In this document: positions 43,623-53,179 of the stretch, in pieces
Layout of the letters: every line of letters begins with the position of its first letter
Position numbering within the stretch: position 1 is the stretch's first letter
Source: Micromonospora parathelypteridis
GTDB lineage: Bacteria > Actinomycetota > Actinomycetes > Mycobacteriales > Micromonosporaceae
Assembly: GCF_014201145.1 (NCBI RefSeq)
Contig: NZ_JACHDP010000001.1
Location: forward strand, 620,001-684,000
Length of the DNA: 64,000 nt
Direction: 5' to 3'
The notes under the pieces: generated by a model
What the model saw: the letters and a program-made list of their open reading frames with translations, nothing else
Database searches by the model: none
Told to the model about the DNA's origin: nothing
Program-made: the position numbers and the translations under genes

Positions 43623-45104
43623 GTGCATCGTCGCCTGCTCGTCGTCCTGGTGCCCCTGGCGGTGCTGCTCGTCGCGGCGCTCGGGGTGCCGCTCAGCGTC
43701 ACCGTGGCCGAGCGGGAGATGCAGGAGACCTACGTCGACCGGCTCGGCGACGTCGGCCGCTTCGCGTCGCTGGCCGAGACCGCGATGTCGACCGGACGGA
43801 CCGAGGCGCTCCACCAGGAACTGACGCGCTACCACCGGCTGTATGGCATCCCGGTCGCGGTGATCGACCCGTCGGGCAAGGTGCTGCTCGGGTCGGCCAG
43901 CGCCTACCAGGACGCGGCTGCCGCCGAGCCGGCGTTGTCCCGGATCGTGACTGCCGCGCTGGCCGGGGCGCGGTCCGAACCGTCCGGGGAGTGGGCGCCG
44001 TGGGGAGACTCCGCCCTCGTGGTGGCCGAGCCGGTGGGCCGGGACAGTGAGGTCGTCGGCGCCGTCGTGACGATCTCCGACCTGTCGAGGACGCGCGAGC
44101 GCATCCTCGTACGCTGGGCCCGGCTCGCCGGGCTCGGGCTGTTGCCGTTGATCGCGCTGGTAGCTGTCGCGTGGCCGGTTTCGGCCTGGGTGCTGCGGCC
44201 GGTGTGGAGGCTGGACGCGGCGACCTCGCGGATCTCCAAGGGTGACCTGACGATCCGCGCCGACGCCGAGGCCGGGCCGATCGAGCTGCGGCGGCTGGCC
44301 GGGTCGTTCAACGCCATGATGGACGCCGTCGAGAACGCCGCGCAGCGGCAGCGGGCATTCGTCTCCGATGCTTCGCACCAGTTGCGCAACCCGTTGACCA
44401 GCCTCCGGCTGGCGGTGGAGAGCCTTGAGGCACACCTGCGGCCGGAGGGCAACGGGCAGCAGGTGTACGACGTCGCCGTCGACGAGCTGAAGGCGATGCA
44501 GCGGTTGCTGAACTCGCTGCAGGCCAGTGCGCGGATGGAGAGCATGCGGACGGCGTCGCCGGTGGAACTCGACGACGTACTGACGACCAGAGTCGAGCGT
44601 TGGCGGGCGTTGACGGCGACGGCGGGGCAGACGCTGGCGGTCGACGTGCCACCGGGATTGCGGCTGCTGGAGCCTCCTGGCGGATTGGGCAGCATCCTGG
44701 ACGAGCTGATCAGCAACGCGTTACGGCTGTCGGACGCGCAGGTGGTGCAGGTGACCGCCCGCAGCGTCCCCGGTGCCGCGACCGCCGGGGACGGCACCGA
44801 CTCCGCGGCCGGAGGCATGGTCACCATCACCGTCCGCGACAATGGCCAGGGGATCGACGTCGCCGAGAGGGCCCAGGCGGTACGGCGGTTCTGGCGGTCG
44901 CCGCGGCACCAGAACGTGCCCGGCACCGGCCTGGGACTGGCGATCTGCGCCGACCTGGTCCTTGGGGCCGGGGGCGAGCTGCGGCTGGAGCGGGGCCTGC
45001 CGCGTCCGGACGGTTCGGGGTACGGGTTGGCCGCGGTGATCGCGTTGCCGGTCGTTCCGCGAGTGGCGTCGTCGCCGGACGCCCCGGCTCGATGGCCGGC
45101 CTGA
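43623..45104 (+). CDS. TctE-like sensor histidine kinase
   Basis: The 493-residue protein starts at a GTG. It has an N-terminal helix, an outer domain of about 130 residues, a second helix (LAGLGLLPLIALVAVAWPVSAWVL), a HAMP-like linker, and a kinase core: VSDASHQLRNPLTSLRLAVE with the phospho-accepting histidine near residue 256, then ILDELISNALRLSD, DNGQGIDVAERAQAV and GTGLGLAICADL for ATP binding. With the preceding regulator it forms a two-component system probably sensing the transported carboxylate. Confidence 0.9.
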   Translation: MHRRLLVVLVPLAVLLVAALGVPLSVTVAEREMQETYVDRLGDVGRFASLAETAMSTGRTEALHQELTRYHRLYGIPVAVIDPSGKVLLGSASAYQDAAAAEPALSRIVTAALAGARSEPSGEWAPWGDSALVVAEPVGRDSEVVGAVVTISDLSRTRERILVRWARLAGLGLLPLIALVAVAWPVSAWVLRPVWRLDAATSRISKGDLTIRADAEAGPIELRRLAGSFNAMMDAVENAAQRQRAFVSDASHQLRNPLTSLRLAVESLEAHLRPEGNGQQVYDVAVDELKAMQRLLNSLQASARMESMRTASPVELDDVLTTRVERWRALTATAGQTLAVDVPPGLRLLEPPGGLGSILDELISNALRLSDAQVVQVTARSVPGAATAGDGTDSAAGGMVTITVRDNGQGIDVAERAQAVRRFWRSPRHQNVPGTGLGLAICADLVLGAGGELRLERGLPRPDGSGYGLAAVIALPVVPRVASSPDAPARWPA

Positions 45105-45143
45105 GGACCCGAGCCTGGATGCCCCCGTTTTCGCTCCTGAAGG

Positions 45144-46100
45144 TCAGCGCTTGCGGTCACGGAACCATTCGGCCGCGCCTGGATGCAGCGGGATCGATGC
45201 GGTGGAGATCCCGGTACGCACGTTGATCTGCCACGCTTCGGGGATGGCTTCGGCGTCGTCGCGACTTTGGGAGGCGATCGTCCCGGTGTGCCGGAAGATG
45301 GTGTCGGTGATGGCGTAGACCAGGTCGTCGGGCAGGTCGTTACGCGCGAGAAGCACGTTCGGCACAGCGACGGTACGGGTGGCCGGGACGCCGGCGTAGG
45401 CAGTCGCGGGAATCGTGGCCGGGGCATAGGGACCCGGGTACGCCGTGAAGAGCGCCTCTGCCTGCGCGTCCAACGGGATCAGCCGGATGGGGTGCCGCTG
45501 CGCCAGTTCCGCGATGGCAGGTGTCGGAACGCCGGTCAGGGAGAACATCGCGTCGATCACACCGTCGCGCAGTTTCCCCGCCGATTCGGCCTGGCTGAGG
45601 AAGCGACCGTCGGCGTTCACCGGGCCGAGCTGCAGAACCCGCAGCGACGTGAACTCCGTTCCCGAGTCGCGGGCACCGAGGGATACGCGCTTGCCCTCGA
45701 GATCCCGGAACCCACTGATCGCCGAATCCGCCATGACCACGAGGTGGAGGTGACTGTCGTAGAGCCGGCACACCGCCGAAAGGCCCTCGGGCGCGCTGCC
45801 GTCCGCCGTGATCAGCGCGTCCAGGCTGGTCAGCCCAAGGTGCACCTCGCCGGCTCGCAGCATCCGGATGTTGTCGGTGGACGCGCCGCTCGGCACCGTG
45901 GTCACCGCGGCGCCCGGCACATGCTCGGAGATGTGTTCGGCCAGGGCACCGCCGATGCGCCGATACACGGCTCCCGCTGGCCCGGTGGCCAGTCGTAGGT
46001 GGACCTTGTCGACCTCGGGCTGCCGGGAACACCCGGCAAGCATCCCCCCGGCGGCCAGAAGCACCGCCCGCCGGCTGATCCCTGCCTCCAGCGGCACCAT
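45144..46100 (-). CDS. TAXI-family TRAP transporter binding lipoprotein
   Basis: From the ATG at 46100 the product has 318 residues with a lipoprotein/Tat-like signal (RRAVLLAAGGMLAGCS). The rest matches TAXI receptors: LRLATGPAGAVYRRIGGALAEHIS, VTTVPSGASTDNIRMLRAGEVHLGLT, GKRVSLGARDSGTEFTSLRVL and the C-terminal SIPLHPGAAEWFRDR. No TRAP membrane subunits are nearby. It is convergent with the TctE-like kinase. TATCAT on the minus strand (46107-46112) six bases upstream fits a leaderless start, so the open frame to 46367 is not used. Confidence 0.85.
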   Translation of the reverse strand: MVPLEAGISRRAVLLAAGGMLAGCSRQPEVDKVHLRLATGPAGAVYRRIGGALAEHISEHVPGAAVTTVPSGASTDNIRMLRAGEVHLGLTSLDALITADGSAPEGLSAVCRLYDSHLHLVVMADSAISGFRDLEGKRVSLGARDSGTEFTSLRVLQLGPVNADGRFLSQAESAGKLRDGVIDAMFSLTGVPTPAIAELAQRHPIRLIPLDAQAEALFTAYPGPYAPATIPATAYAGVPATRTVAVPNVLLARNDLPDDLVYAITDTIFRHTGTIASQSRDDAEAIPEAWQINVRTGISTASIPLHPGAAEWFRDRKR

Positions 46101-46308
46101 GCCGAAATGATACGGACGGCGTCGACGATCGCCGATGACCTCAGGTGCGACGCACAGCCGACATCGCCCGAGCCGCCCGGCGCGCCAGCCGCGGATCGTA
46201 CGACCTGATCGATGCCGCGACCAGGGGCATCCGGGCAACCCGACATCCCCGGATGCTCTTGGCATCGGAGGGTCTAGGACGCCTTGCCGCGTCAGGGATC
46301 GTGCCCGG

Positions 46309-46827
46309 TCACGGCGCGAACGCGGAGGGCAGGCCGAGTTCGGCCCTGGCGACCTCGATGAACCCACGCTCGGCCGCCCAGAGGGCGTCGAACCGCTCGG
46401 CCGGCAATGCGTCGACGCTGTTGCCCGCCCGAACAGCCGCCAGAAGCCTGGCCTGGCGCACCAACTCCGACGAACCGCTCACCACCTCGGGTCGCCCGGC
46501 CACCAGCCGGAGCGCGGTCTTGGTGCTCTCCAACCGCTCCCGGTAGCGGCTGCCCTCGTCGTCGAAGAACGGCATGAGGTCACCCGGATCGCGCGGGCGC
46601 GGCACCGCGGTGATGCGGGCGGCCGGGTTGAGGACGAAGGCCACGTACTCCCGGGCCGCGCCGATGAACTCGATGTACGCGTTCAGCCGGATGTCACGCC
46701 ACTGTCGGTCCTGGTCGCGGCGCCACAGCCGGTCCTGAGCCCGGACGGTGAGCCATCCGCCGATCAGGACCGCCAGCATCGTCGTCGCAGCGGTGACACC
46801 CGCCTGGATCAGACTCACCGGCACCAT
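46309..46827 (-). CDS. Membrane-anchored protein of unknown function
   Basis: The 172-residue protein has one N-terminal membrane helix (LIQAGVTAATTMLAVLIGGWL) followed by a basic helix-rich cytoplasmic domain (RAQDRLWRRDQDRQWRDIRLNAYIEFIGAAREY). Similar short proteins with an RxxxxxLxAYxxFL-type helix are common in actinobacteria, with no assigned role. Upstream sequence is slightly AT-rich. Confidence 0.65.
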   Translation of the reverse strand: MVPVSLIQAGVTAATTMLAVLIGGWLTVRAQDRLWRRDQDRQWRDIRLNAYIEFIGAAREYVAFVLNPAARITAVPRPRDPGDLMPFFDDEGSRYRERLESTKTALRLVAGRPEVVSGSSELVRQARLLAAVRAGNSVDALPAERFDALWAAERGFIEVARAELGLPSAFAP

Positions 46828-46948
46828 CCCATGTTGATTTTTAACTCACCATACCGATCGTTGTCGCCGCCGCAGGAGGTCGAGCAGCGGCCCTGAGCCG
46901 GCAACTGCCGCAGGGGTGGCTCCGGAAGGGGCGGACGTGCCCGTACCA

Positions 46949-46986
46949 GATAAGGCAGGGTGAGCGAAGCGCCCACCCTGCCTATC
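46949..46986 (-). terminator. Hairpin terminator of the alpha/beta hydrolase gene
   Basis: GGCAGGGTG (46954-46962) and CACCCTGCC (46974-46982) form a perfect 9-bp stem, extended by GATA/TATC around a bulged A, with an 11-base loop. It begins 16 bases past the stop of the minus-strand hydrolase gene. Confidence 0.7.
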
Positions 46987-47002
46987 GGGTCTTGCCGGAA
47001 CG

Positions 47003-47719
47003 TCAGCCGCTCACGCCCCGGACCGCCTCGATGATCGTCTCGGCGACCTCGCTCGGCCGTGACACCGCCATCGCGTGCGAGGCGCCGGCGACCTCGCGCT
47101 GACCCCGAGGGCCGGCCCGCTCGGCCATGAACCGATGCGCGGCGACCGGGATGTTCATGTCGCCGTCCCCCAGGACGAACCAACTGGGCAGCGATCGCCA
47201 GGCCGGGTCGCCGGTGAGTTTGTCGCCCAGGGCCTGCTCGGTGATCGGCCGCTGGGTCCGGGCCATGAGCGCGGCGGCGTCCGCCGACACGTCCGCGGCG
47301 AACTGCGCATGGTAGGCGTCCTGGCCGATCGCCACCTCGTTGCCACCGCTCGACAGCGGGTACTGGACCAGCGTGTCGGCGAGCGTGCTGCCGGGGAATT
47401 TCCCGGACAGCGACAGCGCGGATTCGCCGGTGTCCGGGGCGAAGGCGTTGACGTACACCAGGGCCTGCACCAGTGTTTCGCCAGCGGCGGCCTGCGTGAT
47501 CACCATGCCGGCATATGAATGGCCGACGAGGATCACCGGGCCGCCGATCCCGCGCATCACGTCCCGCACGTACGCGGCGTCGCCTGCGACGCTCCGCAGC
47601 GGGTTGGCGGCGGCCACCACGTCGTACGCGGCACCCAGCCGGTCGATCACACCGTTCCAGCTCGCCGACTCGGCGAACGCTCCGTGCACCAGGACGATGG
47701 TGGGCTGCGGATCGGGCAT
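47003..47719 (-). CDS. Alpha/beta hydrolase (EstB/salicylate-esterase-like)
   Basis: The 238-residue protein has TIVLVHGAFAESASWNGVI as oxyanion strand, PVILVGHSYAGMVITQAA with the nucleophile serine near residue 87, WFVLGDGDMNIPVAAHRFMAERA with the aspartate region and VAGASHAMAVSRP with the histidine. The pattern GAFAxSxSW...GHSYAG is typical of cytoplasmic esterases close to methyl-salicylate esterases and haloperoxidase-like hydrolases. A terminator hairpin follows. Confidence 0.87.
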   Translation of the reverse strand: MPDPQPTIVLVHGAFAESASWNGVIDRLGAAYDVVAAANPLRSVAGDAAYVRDVMRGIGGPVILVGHSYAGMVITQAAAGETLVQALVYVNAFAPDTGESALSLSGKFPGSTLADTLVQYPLSSGGNEVAIGQDAYHAQFAADVSADAAALMARTQRPITEQALGDKLTGDPAWRSLPSWFVLGDGDMNIPVAAHRFMAERAGPRGQREVAGASHAMAVSRPSEVAETIIEAVRGVSG

Positions 47720-47815
47720 GACACGAACTCCCTTGCTCCGTGGCGCTGTTCACCCTCCGGCCGCGCCGGTGCGCCTGAATACCCCTTACGCGAGGGTGAA
47801 ACATGCCGGTCCTCG

Positions 47816-50173
47816 TCACTCGGTTCGCAGTGCCACCGCGACCCTCGTCTTCGCCGCCCAGCCGGCGGGCAGCAGTGCACCGACCACGGCGATGACCAGC
47901 CCGGCGAGACCGAAGACCAGCAGATCGAACGAGCCGTACACGTCGAGGACCGAGTCGGGCAGGCGGAAGCCGACGCTGCTCGACATCTCCGTGATGACCG
48001 TGCGTTGCAGCAACACGCCGACCGCCGCACCGATCGCGCCGCCGGCCAGGCCGGTGACCACGACCGAGGCGATGACCATCGCCGTGGTTTGCCGGGGGGT
48101 CATCCCGAGCGCCTTGTGCACGCCCAGGTCGTGGACGCGTTCCCGGGTTTCCAGGACGACCGTGTTCATCACGCCGAGGCCGGCGACGACCATCAGCATG
48201 AGGCTGAGCAGTCCGGTCAGCGCGTTGACGATAATGATCATTTCGTCGGGTTGGTGGTTGAGGCGGTCGGCCGCCGCGCCGACCGGCTCCAGTGCGGTCG
48301 TCAACGCCTTGGCGTACGCCCCGGAGTCGGTGCCGGAATCGACGCTGACGTAGTACATCGACGGCGCCAGCTCCGGCTCGGCCGCGCGCAGAGTCGCGAT
48401 GTCGGTGACGACCTGCATCCCGTCGTCGTCGGTGTTGAACGCCTCACCGACGATCTTGACGGTGATGTCGACGCCGTTGTCGGTCAGCACGATGCTGTCG
48501 CCCACCTGTTTGCCCGCCGCGGTCAGGAACGGGGTCGAGACGACGATCTGCCCCGGCCCGGTCAGCCAGGTGCCCGACACCATTCGGTAGTAGCGCGCCG
48601 AGTCAGGCCCGGTGACGGCAACCGCGTCGAGCTCGCCGACGATCCCACCAGCGGTGATCTCGCTGCGGGCCACGCCCATGTACCCGCCGGTGCCCGCCTG
48701 GCCGGCGATCACCTTCTCGATCGCGGCCGGATCGCCGAACGGCTGCGGCTCTCGTCGACCCGGCCGCGGCTCGCCGGGCGCCATCCGGTGCGGCGCCCCG
48801 ACCTGGACGTCGGCGATGTCCTCGACCTCCTGGACCCGGTTGAGTGACGTGCCGAGCCCAACCGCGAAGGTGACTGCGGCCGCACCGAACGCGATCGCGG
48901 CGACGACACTGACCGCTCGTACCGGCCGGGCGAAGGGATGCGCCAAGCCGAGCGTCACCGGCCGGGAGATCGGCAACCGACTGGTCATGCGGGCCGCCCA
49001 CTGACCGCGCCCGGGTCGAGGCGTACGGCCGACGGCGAGCGCGTCGACGCTGCGCAACCGGCCGGCCCGGGCGGAGGCGGCCAGGGCGGTCACCGCCACG
49101 ATGGTGAGCGCGCCGCCGACCACGACCGCGTCGACCCAGAGCGCGACCCCGTTGTCGTTCGTGCCGTAGAGCTGGTTGGTCCGCGCGAGGATCGGCATGG
49201 TCAGCAGGTTGCCGGCGACCACACCGAGCGCCGCACCGACCGTGGCCGGGATGAGCGCCTGGCCCACGTACGCCCGGACCACCTGAGCCGGCGTGAAACC
49301 GAGCGCCTTGAGGATGCCGATCCGGCGGGTGGCGGTGGAAACCGCGCCGGCGATCACGTTACCGATGATCAGCACCGCCATGACCACGCCCAGCATGCCG
49401 AACGCGATCAGGAACGGCACCAGCAGGAGGGTCTCGCCGGTCGCCTCCCGGCGGACATCGAGCCACGACGACGCGGTGGCGAGCGCGGCGGCGGGGACGG
49501 TCGCCTCCACCGCGGTCCGGCCGGCCTGGACCTGCTCGGCCGTGCCGGCCTCGGTGAAGCGGTAGAGCATCTGGTACGTCCGGGGACCATCGGTTCCGGC
49601 CCAGGAGGCGAGCTGCGCCGGGGTGGTCCAGGCGTCGGCGGTCTGGCTGGCCGATCGGGCGATCCCGACGACGGTCACCGATGGGCTGCCCGGCGCGTCG
49701 GACACCGTCCACTGCTGCCCGACCATCTGCGGTGGCAACTGCAGGCGACCCCCCGTGGCCAGCACGATCTCCCCGGGGTCGGTCGCCCAGCGGCCTTCGA
49801 CGACGATGACCCGGTCGACCGCGCCGCCCGCGTCGGCACGCCCGACGACGTTCGCCGGCGGTATCGGATTGCCCGCCGGGCTGGTCAGGTTCAACTGCGC
49901 GTTCGGGAACGGTCCCGCCGCCGCGGCAACCCCTGCGGCGCTCGCTGATGCGGCCAACTGCGCCTCGGTGACCGCAACGGCGTCGAACTGAGCGGTGAGG
50001 TGCGCGCCCTGCTGCTGGCTGAAGGCCCGGTCGAAGGGTCCCTGGGAGGCCACCATCAGCGAACCGCCGAGGACGGCCGAGGTCACCGCGATCATCACGA
50101 CCAGGCCGACCACGATCGTCTGGACGCGTCGCCGGCCGACCCCGGCCCGGACCACCCGAGCCAACGCGCTCAT
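47816..50173 (-). CDS. MacB/FtsX-type ABC transporter permease with two FtsX modules
   Basis: The 785-residue protein has two FtsX-type modules: helices near residues 17-38, 245-275, 300-320 and 345-370, then again near 420-445 and 655-780. Large extracellular domains follow the first helix of each module. The start at 50173 overlaps the ATPase stop by four bases. It probably exports a lipid, peptide or antibiotic, or transmits a mechanical signal. The open frame to 50242 is inside the ATPase gene and is not used. Confidence 0.87.
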   Translation of the reverse strand: MSALARVVRAGVGRRRVQTIVVGLVVMIAVTSAVLGGSLMVASQGPFDRAFSQQQGAHLTAQFDAVAVTEAQLAASASAAGVAAAAGPFPNAQLNLTSPAGNPIPPANVVGRADAGGAVDRVIVVEGRWATDPGEIVLATGGRLQLPPQMVGQQWTVSDAPGSPSVTVVGIARSASQTADAWTTPAQLASWAGTDGPRTYQMLYRFTEAGTAEQVQAGRTAVEATVPAAALATASSWLDVRREATGETLLLVPFLIAFGMLGVVMAVLIIGNVIAGAVSTATRRIGILKALGFTPAQVVRAYVGQALIPATVGAALGVVAGNLLTMPILARTNQLYGTNDNGVALWVDAVVVGGALTIVAVTALAASARAGRLRSVDALAVGRTPRPGRGQWAARMTSRLPISRPVTLGLAHPFARPVRAVSVVAAIAFGAAAVTFAVGLGTSLNRVQEVEDIADVQVGAPHRMAPGEPRPGRREPQPFGDPAAIEKVIAGQAGTGGYMGVARSEITAGGIVGELDAVAVTGPDSARYYRMVSGTWLTGPGQIVVSTPFLTAAGKQVGDSIVLTDNGVDITVKIVGEAFNTDDDGMQVVTDIATLRAAEPELAPSMYYVSVDSGTDSGAYAKALTTALEPVGAAADRLNHQPDEMIIIVNALTGLLSLMLMVVAGLGVMNTVVLETRERVHDLGVHKALGMTPRQTTAMVIASVVVTGLAGGAIGAAVGVLLQRTVITEMSSSVGFRLPDSVLDVYGSFDLLVFGLAGLVIAVVGALLPAGWAAKTRVAVALRTE

Positions 50174-50862
50174 CGGACCTGCTCCATCGCGGTATCCGCG
50201 GCGACCTGCCCGTCGAGGAGCTGAACGGTCCGGGTCGCGCACGTCTCGGCGAGGGCCAGGTCGTGGGTGACCACAACGATGGTCTGGCCGTCGGCGTGCA
50301 GCTCGGTCAGCAGCCGCATGACCTCCTCGCCGGAGGCGGTGTCCAGGGCCCCGGTCGGCTCGTCGGCCAACAGCAGCGCCGGCCGGTTCATCAGCGCGCG
50401 GGCGACCGCGACCCGCTGCCGTTCACCGCCGGAAAGCCTCCCCGGGTACGCGCCGGAGTGCCGGGCGACGCCGAGCCGGCCGAGCAGCTCCGTGGCCCGG
50501 CGCTGGGCGGTGCCGCGGCCCATCCCGGCCAGCTGCGCCGGCAGCATGACGTTGTCGGCGACGGTCAGGTCGTCGAGCAGGTTGAAGAACTGGAACACCA
50601 GACCGATCCGGGCCCTCCGGTAGCGGGCGGAGGCCGCTTCGCCGAGCTGGTCGACCCGGACCCCGTCGACGGTGACCGTGCCGGTGCTCGGCCGGTCCAG
50701 CCCAGCCACCAGGTTGAGCATCGTCGACTTGCCGCTGCCGGACGGACCGAGGATCGCCACCGCCTCGCCGGCCGCGACGCTCAACGACACCTCACGCAGC
50801 GCCGGCGGCCCTTCGTCGTACCGGCGTGTCACCTCATGCAGTTCGATCAGCGGTGTGGGCAT
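50170..50862 (-). CDS. MacB-type ABC transporter ATP-binding protein
   Basis: The 230-residue protein has all NBD motifs: Walker [12 protein letters not shown] (residues about 39-49), Q-loop in [18 protein letters not shown], signature [15 protein letters not shown], Walker [13 protein letters not shown] and the H-loop VVTHD. The FFNLLDDLT sequence after the Q-loop is typical of LolD/MacB-type ATPases. It is coupled to the permease and divergent from a two-component system that probably controls it. Confidence 0.92.
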   Translation of the reverse strand: MPTPLIELHEVTRRYDEGPPALREVSLSVAAGEAVAILGPSGSGKSTMLNLVAGLDRPSTGTVTVDGVRVDQLGEAASARYRRARIGLVFQFFNLLDDLTVADNVMLPAQLAGMGRGTAQRRATELLGRLGVARHSGAYPGRLSGGERQRVAVARALMNRPALLLADEPTGALDTASGEEVMRLLTELHADGQTIVVVTHDLALAETCATRTVQLLDGQVAADTAMEQVR

Positions 50863-51068
50863 GTCCCCGTCTCCTCAGGTGGTCGTTGAGCTGGCCACGC
50901 TGACGCTAGGAGCGAGTACGAGCCGGACACATCGGCAGCGGGAGGCATCTTCGGTACCTCATCGGGATGATCGTTGGCGGCGTCATCCCTGCGAGGTAGG
51001 CGTGCGATGTAGCGTCGCCGCTCTTGAGGCCGATAGCACCGGCCCGGCCCGGCGACGAGAATGAGCCG

Positions 51069-52391
51069 ATGACGGGGCGTGCGGTGTTCATCCGGCTGTG
51101 GGCCGGCATCCGGTCCCTGGCCCGTCCGGTCGGCCAACTGCCGCCGTTGTCGCGCCGGGGGCAGCTGTTCGACGCGCTCGTGGCGCTCGGGCTCGGTCTC
51201 GTCGCGATCGAGGCGGGCGTCAACGACCGGCCGTCGCCGGACCGGATCGAGTTCAGCCGGGGCGAACCCCTGCCGGGCCACCTGGTGCCACCGCGGCCAC
51301 CCGACCCGGTGTGGCCGCCCTTCCTGCCCGTCGAGGATGACGGGACCGGCTGGACGGCGGCCCTGCTCATCCTGGTCGTGCTGCCGCTGCTGTTCCGCCG
51401 CCGGTACCCGTTGGGGGTGCTCTGGGTCGTGCTGGCCACCGCCGTGCTGGTCAACGACAACCCGGCCGCGCTGCGGCTGTCCTTCTTCGCGTGCGTCGTC
51501 GCCGGCTACAGCGCCGCGGTCTTCAGCCCGTACAAGATTCTGGCGTTGGCCAGCCTGCCGGCGGCCGCGATTCTCCACGCCGGGCTGCAGTCGGACGCCA
51601 GCTCGGTGTCCGACAGCTCCGTGCCGTTCCTGATCCTGCTTCCGATCGCGGTGGCGGCCGAGGGGCTACGCCGGTGGAAGCAGCACGCCGACGAGGGCCG
51701 CGCGCGGATGTCGGCCATGGAGCACGAGCAGATCGAGGCGCTGCGCCGGGCGACGGAGTTCGAACGGGCCCGGATCGCCCGGGAGTTGCACGACGTGGTG
51801 ACGCACAACGTCAGCGTGATGGTGATCCAGGCCGGCGCCGCCCGCAAGGTCATGGGGTCCAGGCCCGAGGACGCACGGGCAGCGCTGCTCGCGGTCGAAG
51901 CCGGCGGCCGCGCGGCGATGACCGAGCTGCGACACGTGATGGGGCTGCTCACGATGAACGGCGACGTGATCGGACCGGAGGGCGAAACCGATCTGGCGCC
52001 GCAGCCAGGGCTCGACGGGTTGGACGCGCTGGTGCAGCGGATCCGCGACTCCGGGGTCGAGGTCGAGCTCGTCGTGCGTGGGCAGCGTGGACCTCTGCCG
52101 TCCGGCATCGAGCTGACCGTGTACCGGTTGGTGCAGGAGGCGTTGACGAACACCGTCAAACACGCGACCGGCGCGTCCGTACGCGTGCTCGTTGAGTACG
52201 CCGGAGACCACCTGCGGGTGGAGGTGACCGACACCGGCGGCCGAGCCGGCGCGACCGCCGGTACCGGCACCGGGCGAGGGTTGATCGGTCTGCGCGAGCG
52301 GCTCTCGGTCTACGGCGGCACCCTGCAGGCGGGCCCCCGGCTCACCGGCGGGTACCGTGTCCAGGCCTTTATCCCGGTGGATCAGTCATGA
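51069..52391 (+). CDS. NarL-type sensor histidine kinase
   Basis: The 440-residue protein (ATG at 51069) has several N-terminal membrane helices including WTAALLILVVLPLLF, LGVLWVVLATAVLV and LALASLPAAAIL, then HisKA_3: ERARIARELHDVVTHNVSVMVIQAGA with the phospho-accepting histidine, and HATPase motifs LVQEALTNTVKHA and GTGRGLIGLRERLSVYGG. It is divergent from the ABC transporter and precedes its response regulator by 88 bases. Confidence 0.9.
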   Translation: MTGRAVFIRLWAGIRSLARPVGQLPPLSRRGQLFDALVALGLGLVAIEAGVNDRPSPDRIEFSRGEPLPGHLVPPRPPDPVWPPFLPVEDDGTGWTAALLILVVLPLLFRRRYPLGVLWVVLATAVLVNDNPAALRLSFFACVVAGYSAAVFSPYKILALASLPAAAILHAGLQSDASSVSDSSVPFLILLPIAVAAEGLRRWKQHADEGRARMSAMEHEQIEALRRATEFERARIARELHDVVTHNVSVMVIQAGAARKVMGSRPEDARAALLAVEAGGRAAMTELRHVMGLLTMNGDVIGPEGETDLAPQPGLDGLDALVQRIRDSGVEVELVVRGQRGPLPSGIELTVYRLVQEALTNTVKHATGASVRVLVEYAGDHLRVEVTDTGGRAGATAGTGTGRGLIGLRERLSVYGGTLQAGPRLTGGYRVQAFIPVDQS

Positions 52392-52479
52392 TCGCGGGCA
52401 GGGCCGGCAGGGCAGCCAGCACGGGCGGGGCGGGCACCGCGGGCGACGGCCGGACGGGCACACCGATGGAGGGCACGGC

Positions 52480-53139
52480 ATGACCGCAGCGCTGCGAGTG
52501 GTGGTCGCCGACGACCAGGCGTTAGTCCGAGCCGGGTTCCGGATGATCCTTACGGCCGACGGGATCGACGTGGTCGCCGAGGCGACGACCGGAGTCGAGG
52601 CCGTCGACGCGGTCCATCGGCACCGACCCGACGTGGTGCTGATGGACATCCGGATGCCCGACATGGATGGCCTCGCGGCCGCCCGCCAGATCCTCACCGG
52701 CGTTGGCGAGGCGCCCCGCATCATCATGCTCACGACCTTCGACCTCGACCAGTACGTGTACGCGGCGCTGACCGCCGGGGCCAGCGGCTTCCTGCTCAAG
52801 GACGTCACCCCGGAGCAGTTGGTGGCCGCCGTCCGGCTGGTCCGCTCCGGCGACGCGCTGCTGGCACCGGCGATCACTCGGCGGCTCGTGCAACGGTTCG
52901 CCCAACACGACACCGACCCGCCGGCGATCCACCGGGACCTGAGCGCCCTCACCCCGCGTGAGCTGGAGGTGCTGGGCCTGCTGGCCCACGGCCTGAGCAA
53001 CGCCGAGCTCGCCGGCCGCCTGCACCTGTCGGAGGCGACCGTGAAGACACACGTCGCCCGGATTCTGGCCAAGCTGGGACTGCGCGACCGGGTCCAGGCT
53101 GTCGTCGTCGCGTACCGGACCGGCCTGGTCAGCCCCTGA
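52480..53139 (+). CDS. NarL/LuxR-type response regulator
   Basis: The ATG at 52480 has GGAGGG seven bases upstream and gives 219 residues. The receiver domain shows VVVADDQALVRAGFR, DVVLMDIRMPDMDGLAA with the phospho-accepting aspartate and GFLLKDVTPEQL; the output domain shows LTPRELEVLGLLAHGLSNAELAGRLHLSEATVKTHVARI. It pairs with the preceding kinase and probably regulates the divergent ABC exporter. Confidence 0.92.
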   Translation: MTAALRVVVADDQALVRAGFRMILTADGIDVVAEATTGVEAVDAVHRHRPDVVLMDIRMPDMDGLAAARQILTGVGEAPRIIMLTTFDLDQYVYAALTAGASGFLLKDVTPEQLVAAVRLVRSGDALLAPAITRRLVQRFAQHDTDPPAIHRDLSALTPRELEVLGLLAHGLSNAELAGRLHLSEATVKTHVARILAKLGLRDRVQAVVVAYRTGLVSP

Positions 53140-53179
53140 TCGCGCTCGCCCGGACCTGACAGCCTTTCGGGTCGAGGCC

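Noticed and set aside
46815..47819. A long minus-strand frame over the alpha/beta hydrolase
   Set aside because: It lies in another frame of a gene with clear catalytic motifs and is rich in arginine repeats.
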